NCBI RefSeq assembly: GCF_018873765.1
Contig: NC_057916.1
Location: 28,867,501 to 28,931,500 of the forward strand
Source of the DNA: Telopea speciosissima
Taxonomy: Eukaryota; Streptophyta; Magnoliopsida; Proteales; Proteaceae
Length of the DNA: 64,000 nucleotides
Reading direction: 5' to 3'
Position numbers and translations under genes: made by a program. This document shows, one piece after another, positions 1 to 12,179 of the stretch (position 1 is its first letter; each line of letters begins with the position of its first letter). The notes beneath the pieces were generated by a model. It did not search any database. It saw nothing but the letters and a program-made list of their open reading frames with translations, and had not been told where the DNA came from.

Positions 1-80
1 GAATATATCCATCCTTTTATAGGACAAAATATTCTTCACAAAACCCAACAATGAGAGAAGTATTTATTATTAAATGGATG

Positions 81-113
<33 letters not shown>

Positions 114-999
114 GCCAAGCACCCCAAAAGAGAAGCATAATCAAATCTTTGTGCTTCATCTTTAACAAGATAGATACCCTAATCTTTATATAATAACAAA
201 GAAACATGGATGCAATGAGAATTGAGAAAAGCAGAGGGTGGAGATAAGAGAGGAGAGTCACATAATTATACCTTCATCAATGGTGGATAATGGTCAAATT
301 TTCACTCTTTTTATTATACTTTTGTCGATGTTGGGTTTCTTAATGCTTGGTGGGTATTGGGTAAAGTGCCTGGTGCTGTTTTTCTTTGGTTTTAAAGGAT
401 GAGATGATCTCTATCTTTTACTGGCTGTGTAGTGGTGTTTGAGTAGAGAAGGGAATTTGGGTATGTGTTTGTGACTATAAGCAAGAGAAACGCGTGATGT
501 TGGGTAACAGCTGTCAGCACTAAGGTCGTCCAGTTGACTAGTTGACGCTGTTAAACTACAGTCTACAGAGGTCAAGTGTGGTCTCTCTCTCTCTCTTGCA
601 CATCAACACAAACATAAAGTGGGCACATTAACACAAACACAAAGTGGAGACCTGCATGTAGGGGCAACACAACAGATTAACTATTTTACATACATGAGCA
701 ATGGTGGCCTGGTGGGTATAGGTCATAGAGGGGTAGTGGGTTGGGCCCACCATCATCATCACCATCACCATCACCATCTGTGGTATTGGAACTGCCTCCT
801 CTCCATGTGGTTTACAGGGTACTGTCTCATTGCATGTATTTATATCTGCCACCTGCACCCTCTACCATCACCATTATCTTTGCCAATTTCTCTTCTCTTT
901 CTCTCTCTTTCTCTCTCTCTCTCTCTCTGTCTCTCTCTGTTTGTCTCCATCTATCTATCACTGAGAATCTTTTCTCCCTTTGAGACTGAAGCTGAAACC
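1..999. other. 5' flank of PSK with simple repeats
   Basis: No gene is seen here. It holds an (AT)n microsatellite at about 82-108, CT-rich tracts at about 577-596 and 895-935, a CAT/CAC trinucleotide run at about 750-775, and a 25-bp imperfect tandem duplication at 599-648. The CT-rich stretch just before the PSK start is typical of a plant 5' leader. No TATA box can be placed with confidence. Confidence 0.5.
626..654 (+). repeat. Left arm of 29-bp perfect inverted repeat around PSK
   Basis: These 29 bases are the exact reverse complement of 2009-2037. With one mismatch the match runs about two bases further outward. The left arm is also the second unit of a local imperfect tandem pair (599-623 and 624-648). 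The arms enclose the whole PSK coding region. No target duplication was seen beside them, so this is recorded as an inverted repeat and not as a transposon. Confidence 0.85.
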
Positions 1000-1490
1000 A
1001 TGAGGCAAAGTTCTAGTCCTCATCTCCATCTCTTCCTCTTCCTTTTTCTTATCTTCTCCTATTCAACAGTAGCTGCTCGTCTCTTAACTGCAAAACAAGG
1101 TAAGCAATTGTCAATCTGTCTACCCACCAGTACATCTACCTGTCCGTGAAGTGTTTTATGAGATTTTTTTTTGTCTTTTGGGTGATTTTGGTTAATAGGT
1201 GAAGAAAAGGTAAAGGCTGTTAAGATTGTACAGAGTGGTCCTCTGAGAACAGAAGAAATGGATGATTCATGGAATAAGGTGAGTTTGTAATTAATTAGTT
1301 ACCTTTGCCTTCTTGTTTCTTTTCTGTTGTTATATATTGTCTAATTCTTCTGTTACTCTTGCGTGCTTGTGTAATTTCACAGGTGATTAGGATGGGGGAT
1401 TGTGGTAATGGAGATGAAGAATGCTTGAAGAGGAGGATGGTTGCAGAAGCCCACTTGGATTACATTTACACCCAAAACCATAAACCTTAG
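1000..1490 (+). CDS. PSK: Phytosulfokine precursor (PSK), three exons
   Basis: Coding exons are 1000-1099, 1199-1278 and 1383-1490, joined by GT-AG introns of 99 and 104 bp, giving 95 residues. Residues 1-26 form a signal peptide (Leu/Phe-rich core, Ala-Ala before Arg27). The C-terminal PSK domain has Cys67 and Cys74 in the DEECLKRR region and then the hormone pentapeptide YIYTQ at 87-91, preceded by Asp86, the acidic residue expected for tyrosine sulfation by TPST. After secretion, sulfation and subtilase cleavage, the family yields a sulfated pentapeptide sensed by the LRR receptor kinase PSKR to promote growth and dampen immune responses. The length fits the family (about 75-110 residues). 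The start is the first ATG that gives a signal peptide, in a CT-rich leader. Splice phases keep one continuous frame. I see no lesion. Confidence 0.96.
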
Positions 1491-2008
1491 GCTCTTTCAG
1501 AGCAAGAACTGTGTAGATGATAGTATAGTACCATTTCAAAGTCTCCCTGTAGTCTTTGTATCTTCTAGACTTCAGTACAGCCCTGGTCACTTTCAAGAGC
1601 TTGAAAAGAAAAGAGAGAGGAACTCCACTTTTTTTTTGCTTTCTTTTCTTTTTTTCTCTTATTATTGAAACTGGGGTAGTCATTCTCTGGCATGGGACTT
1701 TAACTGCATTAATTTGCTGCATTAATACGAGGACAGAGGAGTGACCACTTCAGAACCTTTAAGTTTGAAACTTTGAAGACAGATAAATCTGATGCAAAGA
1801 GTCAACCATGGAGTTTAATATATTACCATAATATAGCTTTCCAATTTCTTGAATTAAATGTAAGGTAGTATAGAAAAAGCAACCAGAAAAAAAATAAATT
1901 TCTTCCTCCTAAGAGCCAAGATTCCTTGGGAGAGCTTAAGAGGGTTCTGTTCTTGCCCCTGATCTTTGCATTGCTCGTGTATGTAAAATGGGTAATGTGT
2001 TGCCACTA

Positions 2009-2037
2009 CAGGTCTCCACTTTGTGTTTGTGTTAATG
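2009..2037 (-). repeat. Right arm of 29-bp inverted repeat around PSK
   Basis: Exact reverse complement of 626-654, lying about 520 bp after the PSK stop and followed by a short GA run, mirroring the CT run left of the other arm. The flanks therefore look like opposite orientations of one sequence type. Confidence 0.85.
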
Positions 2038-2305
2038 CGCGTGAGAGAGAGAATTCTGGCAGCTGCCGCTACAGCTGATCCAGTTAATATAACTTCATGG
2101 CTTGAACTCCTGATGACATCAAATGTTTTTTTTTTTTTTTTGTTGGTTTTAAAATATTATTAAGGAGAGAGTTTTCCTTCACCGGTGGAGGAAGAATATC
2201 TTCTCACCACTCACCACAATCCTTTGCAACGCCAGGCAGAAAAAAAATTCCGCTGCAGCTTGGGATTTTAATCCCAAACAGATATATCTCCCAATGACCA
2301 GAGCA

Positions 2306-2490
2306 ACACAGATCTTATATGGTGTGCTGCTCTGTCCTGCCTGTGCTGCACAGACACAGGGTCGTATGCAATGATCGCATTATCTTCATTTGGATAAGGT
2401 ACTCGAGCACATAAGGTGATCAATGTACACCACCTTGTGTCTGCACAACATGACAGGCCGGACAGCCTGCAGCGTAGAAGATCTGAATCC
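2306..2490. mobile_element. Foldback MITE, Mutator-like family (degenerate copy)
   Basis: The left end (from CAGATCTTATATGGTG at 2309) matches the reverse complement of the right end (about 2470-2488) over some 55 bp with mismatches. The inner region resembles those of the copies at 3525, 29636 and 30007. No clear target duplication was found here, so membership rests on arm and core similarity. Confidence 0.55.
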
Positions 2491-3060
2491 TGAGTAGAGA
2501 TAGATAGAGCAGGAGACTATCTTCTGACATAAAAATAAAAAAAGTCAATGCCTCAGCTCGAGTCATCGATGATTCTGAGTAGCGAATGGGACTGCCATTG
2601 TCTAATGGTACTGTATGCTACAATTTGAATCCTCTGTGACCGGGCAGTTGAGCCTTCGGGTAAAATGACCGTCTTATCCACTGACCGAACAGAGCATCCT
2701 GCCTGGATGGGATAAACCATGCTTATTTTCAAAGGTTTTTTATATTTTGAACTTTTCGGCTTTATAAAACTTGATTTTTGCACCAATTGCCAATTGCCAC
2801 GTTCTCTTGCATTTTTCTGCCTGATGAAATGCCTCTGTTTAAATGACAAAATGATTTTCGAGTTTGGAATGGAAAAAAACTGAGGAATGTATCAGAAATC
2901 GGATCGGGATTGGGATCAGCTGACACCGATCCGATTGCCTTGAATGGGTTTGAATCCGACGTAATTGCCCACTTCTAATAAAAATCTATTGAGGGAACGA
3001 TCTCCATTAATGAAATGCTGAGAAAGATGACTTCTAAAAATCTATGCTATTAGTTTCTTT

Positions 3061-4110
3061 ATGGTATCAGAGCTCCATGGCTGGGTTTTCTTCTTCCTCC
3101 TCCTCTTCTTCCCCTTCCCTCTCATCCATTTAATACTCATCCTATGGTTGTTTGTTCGCCTGACAAATGGAATCTGCAAATCCAAGCCTCTTCTCTCCAC
3201 TTAGTGTACTATTCCAACTAATCTTCTCTCCACCTCCAATGCTAGTGAACTCACCTGTTTTAGTATGGCAATTAAAGATGAGAAATAGCGAGCTGCAATG
3301 CACACTAAATACAATGCATTCATTAAAAATAGAACATGGGTTTTTTCTCTATCCTCCACCCCCTAATCAGAACATTGTGGGGTTGTAAATGGATTTTTTG
3401 AATAAAAAACGACATGTTGATGGTACTGTAGAATGATATAAGGCCCGATTAGTTGCTCAAGGTTTCTACACAGCAAGAAGAATTGATTACAATATATGAA
3501 ATGTTTAGGCCAGTGGTCGAGTTCGGATCCAGATCCTCTACTGCCGAGCTGCCCTGTAGGATCGTGCTGCCCAGACACGAGGCTACGTGCAATTACTGTC
3601 TTACCCCTACTCGGGCAAGGTGTTTGGACAGGAGTAAGACGGACATTACACGCAGCACCGTGTCAGGGCAGCTCTGCAGTAAAGGATCCAAATTGGTCTA
3701 ATTCACCACCATATGGACTGTTATTTCCTTTTTCTTAAGGCAATTAGATGACAATAACACCTTTCTTCATGGGTATCTTCATGAGAGACTATTTATATGA
3801 CACAGCCGGCTGGATTTCTAGATCCTGCATGTACACAAGAATTATGTTTGTCATCTTCAAAGATCTCTTTACGGTCTCAAACAGGGGCCTCGTACGTGGT
3901 TTTAATGCCTTAGTTCTCACATTCAACAGCTGGGTTTCATGGCATCACATTCGGATGTCTCCCTATCTATCAGGCATTCTCCTAGCTAGTGAGACTTACA
4001 GGTTTCTTTTATATACGTTGACGGACGGGTTCCAACTCATAATTAGTTACCAAACTCCTATTGCTCAACTTGGGAGTGCATTTACTCTCAAAGATCTAGG
4101 GACCCTTATT
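3061..4110 (+). mobile_element. Decayed Ty1/copia retrotransposon relic
   Basis: TGGTATCAGAGC at 3063-3074 is the classic initiator-Met-tRNA primer binding site of copia elements. Further on are decayed reverse-transcriptase pieces in shifting frames: a region just before 3400 resembling the start of copia RT (PPPPNQNIVG), the QLDDNNTFLHG motif at about 3741-3773, a damaged YVDD-like stretch near 4013-4025, and FTLKDLGTL near 4082-4112. Large internal deletions, stops and frameshifts are present and no LTR pair is recognisable. It is interrupted by a foldback MITE at 3525-3694. Confidence 0.75.
3525..3694. mobile_element. Foldback MITE, Mutator-like family, inside copia relic
   Basis: Arms of about 40 bp begin GGATCCAGATCC on the left and, read as reverse complement, similarly on the right. 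The core contains CTTACCCCTACTCGGGCAAGG facing GGAGTAAG. Flanks GGTCGAGTTC (3515-3524) and GGTCTAATTC (3695-3704) look like an aged 9-10 bp target duplication, as expected for Mutator-type transposition. Confidence 0.75.
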
Positions 4111-4770
4111 GCATTAACATCGGCAAAAGCTCGTGGGCGGCCGTCCCCTATGCAATGGAATCGATGATCCGGTGGTGCGTGTCCAAGGCCTGCAAGCCCA
4201 TTAACATCGGCAAAAGTTCTTGTTCTCCCTCACGACAAACATCACTTACAGGTACGCCTTCTTCGTTTTCTTCTCTCGGATTGGATTGGTTGCCTTCTGC
4301 AAAGAAGAAAGATGTGATTGTGATTGTGATTGAGAGAGAAAAGGGGGATATAAGATGGTTTTCGTTTAAAGAAAAAAAACAAATAATAATAGTAAAAATG
4401 ACAACGGTTGCTAACTCTTCTCCGTCGAAGTTGGGTTTTTTCAAGGCCACAAGGCACTCCACCTGTGTGTATGTATGTCTAGGCGAATTGGTAAGTCCAG
4501 AGGATCCGGGGGATGGTTTGTTAGAGAATTTTCAATTCATGTTTTTTAGGAGGAGGGAGAGTTCGTAATTGTAGGAAAAAGTGTCTTAAAATGGAAATGA
4601 GTTTATGGGTCTCAGAGATCCTGCCTCTGTTTCTTATACTATTGTGTTCTTCGGTTTCATTTTCTAAATCGTCAAGAGAAAGAGAGAGAGAGAGAGAGAT
4701 TTGAAAACTATTTTTGAATAATCTTCATTGATTTTTTATAAAATTGTCGATCACGGAACGGGCTCGAACC
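4111..4770. other. Spacer upstream of the GH17 gene
   Basis: No gene supported. An 18-base segment, CATTAACATCGGCAAAAG, occurs at about 4113 and again at about 4199. A (GA)n tract lies at about 4679-4700, shortly before the chosen start codon, and is probably in the promoter or leader. The intervening open frames look like chance. Confidence 0.4.
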
Positions 4771-6736
4771 ATGGTTCGAGTTCGGGCCAATTATAACGAG
4801 AGTCCTGATCTAAGGACGAGATGGTTTGTAGTGGTGGTGGGAATGGTGGTGGTTTGGGGTGGTGTTGCAGAGGGAATCGGTGTGAATTGGGGAACGATGA
4901 TGTCTCAACCTCTGTTTCCTGAATTCGTGGTTAAGATGCTCAAAGACAATGGCATCAAAGCGGTGAAGCTGTTTGATGCAGATCCTTGGGTTGTGAATGC
5001 CTTAGCAGGGAGTGGAATCGAAGTAATGGTTGCCATACCAAACAACGAGCTTGAGAGATTCAGCAGCGATTATGACAATGCCAAGGATTGGGTTAAGGAA
5101 AATGTTACTTCACATTTGAAGGCTGAAGGCGGGGTTGATATAAGGTAATTACTAACACCCATTCTTCTATTCTCGTCTCTGTCTCTTCTCTTCTCTTCTA
5201 TTTTGATTATCATTATGAATCCAGATCCTCTCCAATGACATTTAACCATCAGAGTCGATCTCCCACCATCATTGACCTCGATACAGATTTGTAATGTGAA
5301 TTATTTTCATACTTTTTTGTCTTTTTTACAAAGTTTCTGTTGATGGCAATGCCGAAGGTAGATTCGAAATTGAATAATTCACTTCCCCTTTGGGTTCATA
5401 ATTACTCTCCTACGTTTTAGTATTATCACAAATACCCTTTAAGATCTCATTTCCTTGGCTGCAAGGAGGGTAGTAACAAAATTCCGTTCCTTCCTGCTCA
5501 TGGCAATGCCGAAGGTGGATTCTTAATTCAGAATTTGGGTCTTTCAAGTCTATTTATGTAATTAATTGTGTGTCGTTTGAGTATGCCTGAATGTATATTC
5601 TTTTTTCTTCTTTTTTTAAAAAATAAAAATAAAAAATCAGGTATGTAGCTGTGGGGAATGAACCCTTCTTGAGGAGTTACAATGGAAGCAATATGAAGAC
5701 CTTATTTCCAGCCCTAAAGAACATTCAAAAAGCTCTGAATGAAGCTGGTGTTGGTCACAAGATCAAAGCCACAGTCCCTTCCAATGCCGATGTTTATGAA
5801 TCTTCTTCTACCAAGCCTTCCAATGGCAATTTCCGTAAAGACATAAGAAAACTAATGGTTGATATAGTCAAATTCCTTCACACCCATGATGCACCTTTCT
5901 TAGTAAACATTTACCCTTTCCTCAGTCTCTACCAAGACAATCATTTCCCTATCGAATATGCTTTCATGGATGGAGGTGGTCAGGTTCACAATGATGGTGA
6001 TCGGGAATACACTTCAGTGTTCGATGCCAACTACGACACATTGGTTTGGTCTTTAAAGCAATCCGGCGTGCCGGACTTAAAAATCGTTGTTGGAGAAATC
6101 GGATGGCCTACCGACGGCAACATATATGCCAATATCAAGAATGCCAAGAAATTCTATGATGGATTCTTCAGGAAAAGGGCAAGCGGTAAGGGTACACCAT
6201 TAAGACCGAATGCTTATAAGGATGTTTACTTGTTTGGTTTGTTTGATGAGAACACTAAGAGTATAGCACCAGGATCTTTTGAGAGGCATTGGGGGATTTT
6301 CCAGTATGATGGGAAACCTAAGTTTCCTATGGATTTCTCAGGGAAAGGAAATGATAAAATGCCAATTGCGGCAAAAGGTGTGGAGTATCTAGACAAGCAA
6401 TGGTGTGTGTATTCTGGTGGCCAAGAAAAAATGAGGCTGGTGCCTGGTAACCTACAGTACGCTTGCGCCTTGGCGGATTGTACACCGTTGGAGTATGGTT
6501 CTTCATGCAACCATTTGGATGAGGTTGGAAATATATCTTATGCTTATAATATCTACTTTCAAATGCAAGGACAAGATGTGGAAGCTTGTAAATTTCAAGG
6601 AACAGCAAAGATCACTAAAACTAATCTCTCTACAAAGAGTTGCCTCTTTCCAATTCAAATTGCTAGCTCTGGCCATCGTATGGAGATGTTTTTGCCTTTT
6701 ATGTTGTTTTTCTTTTTTGTTACTCTTATGTTTTGA
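4771..6736 (+). CDS. Glucan endo-1,3-beta-glucosidase (GH17) with X8 domain and GPI signal
   Basis: Exons 4771-5144 and 5641-6736 join within an Arg codon (phase 2) to give 489 residues. After an N-terminal extension and hydrophobic signal segment (about residues 17-35), the GH17 barrel starts at GIGVNWGT. The acid/base Glu132 sits in VGNEP and the nucleophile Glu277 in VVGEIGWPT. A Cys-rich X8/CBM43 module runs from about WCV at 379 to Cys459 and should bind beta-1,3-glucan. A hydrophobic tail at about 466-489 looks like a GPI-attachment signal, placing the enzyme at the outer plasma membrane or plasmodesmata, where such enzymes degrade callose. The architecture matches the Arabidopsis glucan endo-1,3-beta-glucosidase 5/6/8 group. 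The ATG at 4771 leaves an unusually long charged stretch before the signal; an internal Met at about residue 25 is an alternative start. Confidence 0.93.
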
Positions 6737-7792
6737 CTCTTTTTTATTTAATTTTTACTTATTTACCTTTCTTTTTTTTGTATTATTATTATTAATTAAT
6801 AAATCCTTTTAAAATTATATAGTGTAGAATCTGTAGATCGAGAAAGAGGGACTAAGGAGAATGTAAGATTTTGTCATATGGAAGAGAATGTGAGTAATTT
6901 GGAAATTTTGATTGCGAAGGTTTTAAATTGAATATATTTGTCAAATTTCAAAATCAAATTCAACCATATATGTATGTATACCCTTTAATGCAAATGTATA
7001 CACGTACTCTTGCATGTATGTTCATGTACCCCTTTGGTAGTTCTACATACACTTTTTGTAATCCTAGATACATAGCAAATCAATCTCTGTTGAACTTGAT
7101 ATATATAAATAGGAACTTGTGATCTATCTGTTCACAAAATTAAACTTAATCCTTCTGAGGGATGTACTCTTGTCAAGTTCAGCGTCTCAAGATCAAAATT
7201 CAATAGGTTTGCCGCCAAGTCCAACGTCTTTGACAAGCCCACTGATTCGTTATGTTCTTCCTAACAATATCCATATCTCTTGCCTTATCACGTTGACTAG
7301 TGACTAGCACTCATTGCATCTATGTTTGGTCATGTTCCATGCTCAATATTGGATTGAATGTTATGCTCTATCAAATCTAGTTGTCCATAATGTGCAAATC
7401 TTCATCATGTGTTATAGGAAAATGAATGTCTATTTTAAGATTTTATGTTATCTTCATATTGAATTTTAATTTTAATGACCTGTGTTAGTTCTTATGATTG
7501 TTCTTATTCAATCAACCAGAGTCGGGATTGGACTCAGTTAATCCCAATCTAATTCTTGAATCCATAGTTGTAATAAGGAGGAAATTTTGAAGAACCAAAA
7601 TTTTATTTTTTATTTATTTTTGCTACTTCTCACATGCATTGATGTTTTGACAAATGGTACTGGTCCAAATTTCCGATCAAGGTGAATCCTACAATACCAC
7701 TGAATCCTATAAAACTTTTTTGTTTTTTTTATAAAAAAAAATAAAAAAATAAAAAAAATAAAAAAAATTCTTTGTATGGGACGGCTTTAGGT
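6737..7792. other. Spacer after the GH17 gene
   Basis: A/T-rich with no supported gene. The first 100 bp are presumably 3' UTR. An A-rich stretch at about 7728-7767 precedes the first hAT MITE. Confidence 0.4.
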
Positions 7793-8201
7793 TAAGGGTG
7801 TAAATCGGTTATTTGATTCGGTTTTGGTTCCAGAGAGTGTTGGTGTGACCCATAATCAAACCAAGAACCGAATCGATTCTGAAATTCGATACTCAATCCG
7901 AACCATTTTGGTTTCGTTTCTGATTCCTTTACTTAGATCCATAAACTATGATAGTAATATACTAGTATAATAGTATAATACTATAATATGTTAGTATTAT
8001 AATGAATTAATATTATAATATACTAGTATCCAACTTCGGTTCGATTTCAGATCTTGAATTTGGTTCCTATGTTGGATCCAGAACCGAATCGGTTCTAAAA
8101 TCTAGTACTCAAACCTAACCAAATTTTATCCGATAATTGGTTAAGTTTGGCTTATTTGTCTGGTTTCTGTTTTCGATTCCAATTTTAATTTGATGCCCTT
8201 A
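7793..8201. mobile_element. hAT-type MITE (TAAGGG family), 409 bp
   Basis: Starts TAAGGGTGTAAATCGG and ends, as reverse complement, TAAGGGCATCAAATT. It is flanked by CTTTAGGT (7785-7792) and TTTTAGGT (8202-8209), an 8-bp target duplication with one mismatch. The interior is rich in ACCGAA/TTCGGT words and has no coding capacity. Related by its ends to the element at 9051. Confidence 0.8.
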
Positions 8202-8483
8202 TTTTAGGTATTGGTGAATAATACTGGTACCTAACTATTACCATAACAATAGTATCGATACAAGGGAAGGTAAAATGGTCCAAAAAAACAAGGTATCTGC
8301 ATTTTGAATGGCATAACGACCCAATTCGACCTAATACAACTGATCTGTATTGGTATCGACAGAAACCAATATATAATACCATATACTTGTATGGGAACAA
8401 TTGAAAAATATAGATTTTTTGACCATTTATGATATAGGTAAACATGTTGGCAAGAGATATCAAAACAAATACCCTAACTTAAG

Positions 8484-8735
8484 AAGGATTTTAAAAATCA
8501 AAACCGAATCAGATCAGAATTGGCTTGAATTGATCGGATCAAACCGATTCTATATATAATATTGGGGCGAAAATGGGATCGGCCTTGAAATTGGGATCGG
8601 TTCAAGAAACAATCCAATCCAATTGAAAAGACAAAGAAAATAATTAGGAATCGGTGGAAATTGGAATCGGTGTCAGCCAATTCAAATTACGAATCGGCCA
8701 ATTCACCGATCGGATTCTCGATTCTTGAAACCTTG
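8484..8735. mobile_element. hAT-type MITE, 252 bp
   Basis: Perfect 8-bp target duplication AACTTAAG at 8476-8483 and 8736-8743. The ends AAGGATTTTAAAAATC and (reverse complement) CAAGGTTTCAAGAATCG form imperfect terminal repeats. The interior has many GATCGG/CCGATC words. No coding capacity. Confidence 0.78.
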
Positions 8736-9050
8736 AACTTAAGTGGATTGAGTTTGATGACATAGGTAGCCTTATACGTCAAATGAATCATATACCTTTG
8801 TCTATTGCTGAGTCCTGATGCCTCTGGGGAGCATGGTTTGTGATCTTGGTATCGGCTGGATTGAATCGGAATCGCCTAAATTCGGGAAAATATGATACTT
8901 TTGTTCCTGTTTTCTTATAAAAAAAAAATTAATTTTTTTTACATTTTTACCCCTGTCCATACAGTTGGATCGGATCAGTATCGGGATCAGTCTCGACCGA
9001 TACCAATCTGATCTGGCCATAATCACCCAATCCGATCCGATACCTCAAAC

Positions 9051-9629
9051 TAAGGGTGTCAAAACCTAGCCCGAACTGTTAAGACCGACCAAAAAAACCC
9101 GAGACCGAACCGAACCGATCCTTATTGGATTGGTTTTGGACTGGGGTATGACGGGACCGATTGAAAACCGGACCTACCGATAACAAACCGAATGAAACCG
9201 ATAAGAAAATAATGAGTATAAGGTTAAGAATCATTGAATTGATTTCAATATTAGTGAACAAATTTATGGTTGTAAGATGAATTGTTACAAATCAAGGAGT
9301 ATGAGGTTATGAAAATAGGGAAATTGATTTGTAACAATGCTTGTTCCATTGATCTCCTTTTTAAGTGTGGAGCTAATGAAATATTTTATGTAGTTGAAAA
9401 GAGAAAGAGAAGAAAATAAGTACAAACCGAACCCAACTTGTTTTAAAAAATCCGGTACCGAACCGACTCCAAACCGATATCAACCCGTTATCATAAATCG
9501 AAACCAACACGAAACCAAACCGAAATCGAAATCAAAACCGACCGAAACCGAAAAGTTCTTATTGAATTGGTCTTGGTTCCTCTAAAAGCCACACCGAAAC
9601 AGGACCGAACCGACCCGTTGACACCCCTA
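9051..9629. mobile_element. hAT-type MITE (TAAGGG family), 579 bp
   Basis: Begins TAAGGGTGTCAAAACC and ends (reverse complement) TAGGGGTGTCAACGGG. It has a perfect 8-bp target duplication CCTCAAAC at 9043-9050 and 9630-9637. The subterminal regions are dense in CCGAACCGA-type repeats, and the centre is A/T-rich and non-coding. It inserted into older GATCGG-rich repeat DNA (about 8830-9042). Confidence 0.88.
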
Positions 9630-9889
9630 CCTCAAACTATGCTGGGAGGGTTTGATTTCTTTTACACAATTTGGTTTGGTAGTACTCTTTCTCATCAGAT
9701 TCTGGATCCAAAGAGTATTACAATTCAAACTTCGATTGGCGGCAATTCGACCGTCATGATAAGAGAGTTAATAGGGAATGTGCCGGCCTTAGTCGCTTAA
9801 GCAAAATATGAGTCGGAGTCTCTACCCTAAACTCCACAAGCAAGCCCAGATGGAATTAAAGATCCCCTCTCAGTCCCTTTAACTAGGAA

Positions 9890-10760
9890 TGTACACCTGA
9901 CTGATCGCATACAAGCTATAATTAGATTTACCAGCTTACTAGCAAACCCCATTCTCAGTAAAAGCCTCTCAAGAAAAGATCATTCTATTCGATCATAAGC
10001 TTTCTTTATATCTAACTTTAATGTCAAAACCGTTTCTTTTCCCTCTTTTTTTTTTTTTTTTTTTTTTTCCCTTCTTGATATAACGGAGCATCTCATGCGT
10101 CATGAAGATATTATTTGAGATCCACCTCTCTAGGATAAAAATCAATTGAGCTAGACATAATTTTTGTAATAACCTTCACCACCACCCCAAATAGACTAAT
10201 TGGACGGAACTGATCCACAATCTCTGATTTATCCACTTTCAGAATAAAAAATATTAGTATTTCATTACATGTGCAAGGTAAGTTTCCTATTGAAAAAAAC
10301 TTGGCAAGAAATGCATATAAATCCATATGAACTAAATCCTAATATTTCTGATAGAAAAAGAATGAGAAAAACCATCAGGACCTAGAGACTTGAGAGGACT
10401 CATTAGAGTACAGCGCTTGTTGAATTTCCTTCAGCGTCAGTTGTTGGCGGAGCATAATATTCTTCGTTTCCTCCACACAAAGTTGGATAGTTTGTTACAT
10501 CTTTACCCATGTTTCCTCGTCAACCCCTTCCGAATAGAAAATATTTTTGTAATGATTATAGATTTCAGTGTAGACATTCTGCTATGAAGACATATATATA
10601 AGCCCCTTAAGCTTGAGAATCTTGTTCTGATGTCTTCTCTGGAGTCTGGATAGTGGTAACATGGAAGAAGTGAGTGTTGAGATCTCTGCACCGCAACCAA
10701 TCCACTCTTGAGTTTGGTGTCAAAATTTTCTCCACCCGAGTTAACTGCTAACATCACTTC
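9890..10760 (-). mobile_element. L1-type LINE reverse transcriptase fragment
   Basis: On the minus strand, pieces of an L1 RT can be read: a PDGF-like segment at about 10350-10385, KVDKSEIVDQFRPISL at about 10190-10245, and KLDIKKAYDRI at about 9985-10018. They occur in the expected order for minus-strand L1 but with stops and indels, and a T-run lies at about 10048-10067. A dead, truncated copy. Confidence 0.7.
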
Positions 10761-12145
10761 TAGACCATAATTAAACCATTAAAACTTAAACTATCTCAAC
10801 TTAATTTAACTATGTAAATTAAACTTAAGCTAACTATATCTAATCAAATCTTTAATCTAGCTAACCTAGCATGCCAATCTAATATAATTAAGATTTAAAC
10901 TAAAAGAAGGGTAATATGGAAATACCTTAATTAGCCCTTGATTAGGGCTATGAGGGGTGGGCCCCTCATCTTTGCAATGGACTCAACCGGTTTGATTAAT
11001 CTCCCAGCTAAAGGAGAGATTATAGGGCACTTAAAACTTTATAAATTTGGAAAACCTAAGTATAAGATTCATTCCTATGGCGGTTGATTCCACCAATTGT
11101 TGGCATTTTTGGAGGCTTTTTATTCTCTTCTTGATGTGTAGATTAGGGCCAAAGAGTGGTTTCCTTATGTAGACTAGAAGCTAGGGGGTAGCACCCATCT
11201 ATAAACAATGTAAGACTAAAAACTCACTAAGAATGGCAAGTTTTAAGCTAGAAAGGTTGAGAGCCACTTTGCACTTCCACACGACTCCAAATGAAATATG
11301 CCGCCTTTAAAATCTTTTTCGGTTTATCCTAGGGGTGTTGGGGATGTTCCGAGGGCTGCTGCAAGTCTGTAACTCTCAAACCGGTGGTCGGAATTTGATG
11401 TATAATATGTCATCAAAAAGCTTAGCATTTTTCAATGAGAGTGACACACAGGGTGCGAACTCAGCTAATGAGAACCTTGTCAAGAATGCACAAGAAGCAT
11501 AGACTCTAACCATGCATTGTAAGAAGAGAATTAGTGATCGATCTCAGCACAAAAGTGTAGTGTTCAATCCATGGCAGTAAACATCACTAAGCCACAACGT
11601 CAAAATTCATTTGAAAAATATTTCATTAAAAGTTTACATGGACAATTTGATCATTTTCCTCCCTAATCTAGAGTATAAAACTAATTACCTAATGTCATCA
11701 TCGTCGAGGAAGGGGTGATAAAATGAATTATCTACATTAGAATGCCAAGGCATTCCTTGATGGGGTAGGAAAGAAATTTATAATTCACTACAAAAAAAAG
11801 ACTGCAAGGGGCTTGCTTCTCATTTTAGCTGCAACGGTTGATATACCTGTCAGAAACCTAAGGTGCATAACCTGTTTGTACAAAACTCAAGTTTCATACG
11901 CCCGAAATGAAAGGGGGAGGGGTTGAAACCACAACCAAACCCAACCCCACCCCTACTCTCAAGCAGCCCTTACCTGTATTTGAAGAACACCACGATAAAC
12001 ATAGATCACTCACATTACGTGTATATATGATAATTAAGCAACAGATTCAGTAACTTCAAACTTTTCCTGCTATATGCATATGTACTTGTTATGTCAGCAT
12101 TGGAAACCTTGTGGCCAACACTATTAAAACCAGAAAGAGAAGTTT

Positions 12146-12179
<34 letters not shown>

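Larger units (their letters stand above)
1491..3060. other. Intergenic spacer after PSK
   Basis: No gene supported. Apart from the inverted-repeat arm and the foldback MITE listed separately, it has a T-run (about 2127-2141) and, at 2895-2960, a short GATCGG-rich fragment of the same style as the MITEs at 8.5-9 kb. Confidence 0.4.

Noticed and set aside
70..261. Minus-strand frame with an Ile-Tyr run
   Set aside because: Created by the (AT)n repeat; no family features.
619..1149. Long plus-strand frame with a run of ten histidines
   Set aside because: It comes from a CAT/CAC microsatellite and a CT-rich leader. Only the part from 1000 is real (PSK exon 1).
4155..4568. Upstream exon of the GH17 gene
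   Set aside because: The plus-strand frame shows no similarity to GH17 proteins and the signal peptide is already provided by the exon at 4771.
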